Shown: positions 24,658-26,179 of the stretch, piece after piece
How the letters are laid out: each line of letters opens with the position of its first letter
Numbering within the stretch: position 1 is the stretch's first letter
Source of the DNA: CAZCBJ01 sp964496705
GTDB lineage: Bacteria; Chloroflexota; Anaerolineae; Anaerolineales; Anaerolineaceae
Direction: 5' to 3'
Length of the DNA: 26,179 nt
NCBI GenBank assembly: GCA_964496705.1
Contig: CAZCBJ010000027.1
Location: 1 to 26,179, forward strand
Notes under the pieces: model-generated
Told to the model about the DNA's origin: nothing
What the model saw: the letters and a program-made list of their open reading frames with translations, nothing else
The model's database searches: none
Made by a program: the position numbers and the translations under genes

Positions 24658-24686
24658 TTGACTCGCCTTGTCATCTGTACTACAAT
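24658..24686 (+). promoter_or_regulatory. tyrS promoter
   Basis: TTGACT (24658-24663), a 17-bp spacer, TACAAT (24681-24686). The +1 expected seven bases on is 24693, the A of the leader-peptide ATG. The 70 bp between the MFS stop and this promoter hold no feature I can recognise. Confidence 0.75.
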
Positions 24687-24692
24687 AAGATC

Positions 24693-24767
24693 ATGGAAAA
24701 GAATCTGTGTCGGTCTGCCTCCTGTTTGAACTCTGCCACCGATTATTATTACAGAGGACAATTCTAG
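24693..24767 (+). CDS. tyrS leader peptide with three consecutive Tyr codons
   Basis: ATG at 24693 opens 24 codons ending in TAG at 24765-24767. Residues 18-20 are Tyr-Tyr-Tyr (TAT TAT TAC, 24744-24752), next to Asp17 and Arg21. These are the only Tyr codons in the peptide, a strong excess just upstream of a tyrosyl-tRNA synthetase gene. The ATG coincides with the predicted +1 of a near-consensus promoter, so the peptide would be read from a leaderless RNA. No Shine-Dalgarno site is possible. Codons 8-11 (24715-24723) also form RNA arm 1 of the downstream attenuator. The peptide itself probably has no function beyond sensing charged tRNA-Tyr. Confidence 0.75.
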   Translation: MEKNLCRSASCLNSATDYYYRGQF

Positions 24768-24839
24768 CTGGGGAGGCGGTAGACCTGTGAGCCGGTCTGA
24801 CAGTGAAAAACATAACCTCCCACTCGGGAGGTTTTTTTT
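24715..24839 (+). promoter_or_regulatory. tyrS transcription attenuator (alternative hairpins)
   Basis: Four arms are visible. Arm 1 (24715-24723) pairs with arm 2 (24771-24779) over nine positions, two of them G-U. Arm 2 GGGAGG (24771-24776) can instead pair with arm 3 CCTCCC (24816-24821). Arm 3 can pair with arm 4 GGGAGG (24826-24831), making the terminator. Arms 2 and 4 are the same hexamer competing for arm 3. A minor hairpin AGACC/GGTCT (24781-24785/24794-24798) lies between arms 2 and 3. A ribosome at the Tyr codons would leave arm 2 free; at the TAG (24765) it would cover arm 2. No T-box consensus (TGGNACCGCG) is present. Confidence 0.75.
24814..24839 (+). terminator. Intrinsic terminator of the tyrS leader
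   Basis: AACCTCCC (24814-24821), loop ACTC, GGGAGGTT (24826-24833), running into eight T (24832-24839). The 8-bp stem is directly followed by the tyrS ribosome-binding site, so it can only act as a regulated leader terminator. Confidence 0.88.
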
Positions 24840-24853
24840 GGAAGGAGTGAAGG

Positions 24854-26134
24854 GTGAAAGCGAATGTATTTGACGAATTGAAGTGGCGGGGCTTGGTCTT
24901 TGATCAGATGGAAGGCGTGCCGGAGCTGCTGGGGCGCGAGCAAGTGACCGTCTACAACGGCTTCGACGTGACCGCCGACAGCCTGCACGTGGGGCACATG
25001 GTGCCGTTGCTGGCGCTGGCGCGTCTGCAGCGCTTCGGGCATCACGTCATCGCGGTGGCAGGCGGCGGTACGACGATGGTGGGCGATCCCAGCGGTAAGA
25101 GCAGCGAACGCCGGCTGATGAGCCAGGACGAGATCGAAGCCAACGCCAATTCGATTAAAGGGCAGCTGGCGCACTTCCTCGACTTTGAGAGCAAGCGCAA
25201 CCCGGCGCGGCTGGTCAACAACGCCGACTGGTTGTTGAAGTTAAATATGATCGAGTTCCTGCGCGACATCGGCAAGCATTTCACGGTCAATTACATGCTG
25301 GAGAAGGAATCGGTGCGCACGCGGTTGGAACGCCAGGAGGGGCTGTCGTTCACCGAATTCTCCTACATGTTGATGCAATCTTACGACTTCCTGCACCTGT
25401 TCGACACCTTTGGCTGCACGCTGCAGACCGGGGGCAGCGACCAATGGGGTAACATCACCGCCGGGGCTGAGCTGGTGCGGCGCATGCGCGGCAAGCCGGC
25501 CTACGGGATGGTCTATCACCTGATCACCAAAGCCGACGGCAGCAAGTTCGGCAAGACGGAGAGCGGCTCGGTGTGGCTCAAGCCCGAGCGCACCTCGCCC
25601 TACAAGTTCTTCCAGTTCTGGCTGAACACCGACGATCGGGATGTGATCACTTACCTTAAATTCTTCACCTTCCTGCCGCAGGCCGAGATTGAGGCGTTGG
25701 CCCAGGCGACGGCAGACCGGCCCGAGGCGCGCGAAGCCCAACGGGCGCTGGCGCGCGAAGTGACCCGACTGCAGCACGGCGAATCGGCGCTGGCGCGGGC
25801 CGAGCAGGCCTCCCAGGCGCTGTTCGGCGGCGACATCACCCGCCTGTCGGCGGCCGAGATCGCGGATGTGTTCTCGGAGGTGCCCTCGATGGAGCTGGCG
25901 CGCGAGAGCCTGGGGGGCGAGGGGCTGGGGATCATCGAGCTGATGATGCAGGCGGGGATGACTTCCTCGAAGGGCGAAAGCCGCCGGGCGGTCCAGGAGG
26001 GCGGGGTGTACGTGAACAACATCCGCGTGCAGGACGTGGCGCGCATGGTGGCGGTTTCGGACGCGGTGGAGGGGCAGTTCGTCATCTTGCGCCGCGGCGC
26101 GAAGAATTACCGGCTGGTGAAGTTGGTGGGCTAA
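24854..26134 (+). CDS. tyrS: Tyrosyl-tRNA synthetase
   Basis: 426 residues, the normal length for bacterial TyrRS. The class I catalytic core has Y34NGFD and the HIGH-like H45VGH48. The Tyr- and tRNA-binding SYMLMQSYDFLHL and GGSDQWGNITAG follow, and the KMSKS-like loop is K231FGKT235, as in the E. coli type. A C-terminal S4-like RNA-binding domain (about 355-420; SSKGESRRAVQEGGVYVNN) completes it. It charges tRNA-Tyr with tyrosine using ATP. The start is GTG at 24854 with GGAAGGAG (24840-24847) six bases upstream, placed right after the leader terminator. The leader peptide and alternative hairpins indicate control by tRNA-Tyr charging. The remaining 45 bases after the stop show no clear feature. 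Confidence 0.97.
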   Translation: MKANVFDELKWRGLVFDQMEGVPELLGREQVTVYNGFDVTADSLHVGHMVPLLALARLQRFGHHVIAVAGGGTTMVGDPSGKSSERRLMSQDEIEANANSIKGQLAHFLDFESKRNPARLVNNADWLLKLNMIEFLRDIGKHFTVNYMLEKESVRTRLERQEGLSFTEFSYMLMQSYDFLHLFDTFGCTLQTGGSDQWGNITAGAELVRRMRGKPAYGMVYHLITKADGSKFGKTESGSVWLKPERTSPYKFFQFWLNTDDRDVITYLKFFTFLPQAEIEALAQATADRPEAREAQRALAREVTRLQHGESALARAEQASQALFGGDITRLSAAEIADVFSEVPSMELARESLGGEGLGIIELMMQAGMTSSKGESRRAVQEGGVYVNNIRVQDVARMVAVSDAVEGQFVILRRGAKNYRLVKLVG

Positions 26135-26179
26135 CCGGATGGGATTGATGGCTGCTCAGCCGCGGGACACCCCGGGGCT

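Noticed and set aside
24693..24840. A T-box riboswitch upstream of tyrS
   Set aside because: A terminator before tyrS invites this, but I find no TGGNACCGCG-type T-box sequence and the leader is short. The Tyr-rich ORF with a promoter on its ATG explains the region better.
26139..26179. A new gene starting at ATG 26139 after tyrS
   Set aside because: The frame is open to the window edge, but it is only 41 bases long with no ribosome-binding site. The end is also GC-palindromic and may be part of a terminator.

Overview
This window most likely comes from the chromosome of an anaerobic, carbohydrate-degrading bacterium of the Anaerolineae type (Chloroflexota). That placement is an inference. 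It rests on moderately high GC, many GTG and TTG starts, several near-consensus promoters placed directly on a start codon, and a mix of intracellular glycosidases, a tungsten-type aldehyde oxidoreductase and sugar-ABC transport. I saw no rRNA, tRNA, CRISPR array, insertion sequence or prophage gene.

Layout. (1) 1-1166, plus strand: the tail of a sugar ABC permease, then a double-SIS sugar isomerase/deaminase-like protein. (2) 9474-1190, minus strand: a five-gene run of EamA transporter, PHP metallohydrolase, aldo/keto reductase, GH2 beta-mannosidase-like enzyme and GH78 alpha-L-rhamnosidase-like enzyme. None of the glycosidases has a visible signal peptide, so the picture is uptake of oligosaccharides followed by degradation in the cytoplasm. 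(3) 9538-14467, plus strand: a pteridine-reductase-like SDR with His in place of the catalytic Tyr, an aldehyde:ferredoxin oxidoreductase family protein, and a large clan GH-A glycosidase. (4) 16662-14458, minus strand: an amidohydrolase and a radical-SAM activase-like protein. (5) 16851-17576, plus strand: a PilZ-domain (c-di-GMP receptor) protein behind a strong promoter and a leader hairpin. (6) 21239-17573, minus strand: an FGGY sugar kinase, a HAD-IIA phosphatase, a membrane-anchored HEAT-like protein and a 48-residue small ORF. (7) 21301-24585, plus strand: a dipeptide epimerase, an NlpC/P60 peptidase and an MFS exporter. The first two form a murein-peptide recycling pair. (8) 24658-26134, plus strand: tyrS behind what looks like a complete transcription attenuator.

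The most striking element is the tyrS leader (24658-24853). A TTGACT-17-TACAAT promoter puts +1 on the A of an ATG that opens a 24-codon peptide with three consecutive Tyr codons. Downstream lie two copies of GGGAGG competing for one CCTCCC, and the second copy ends in eight T. The spacing fits trp-type attenuation: a ribosome waiting at the Tyr codons leaves the antiterminator arm free, and one at the stop codon covers it. No T-box consensus is present. The leader peptide appears to be translated from a leaderless RNA. Other first-in-transcript genes here (141, 9538, 10405, 21301) also have a -10 box 5-10 nt before their ATG, whereas operon-internal genes mostly have clear Shine-Dalgarno sites.

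Other points of note: the NlpC/P60 gene has no ATG, GTG, TTG or CTG where its domain begins, but an ACG at ideal distance from AAAGG; and the PilZ gene has two in-frame starts separated by a terminator-like hairpin.
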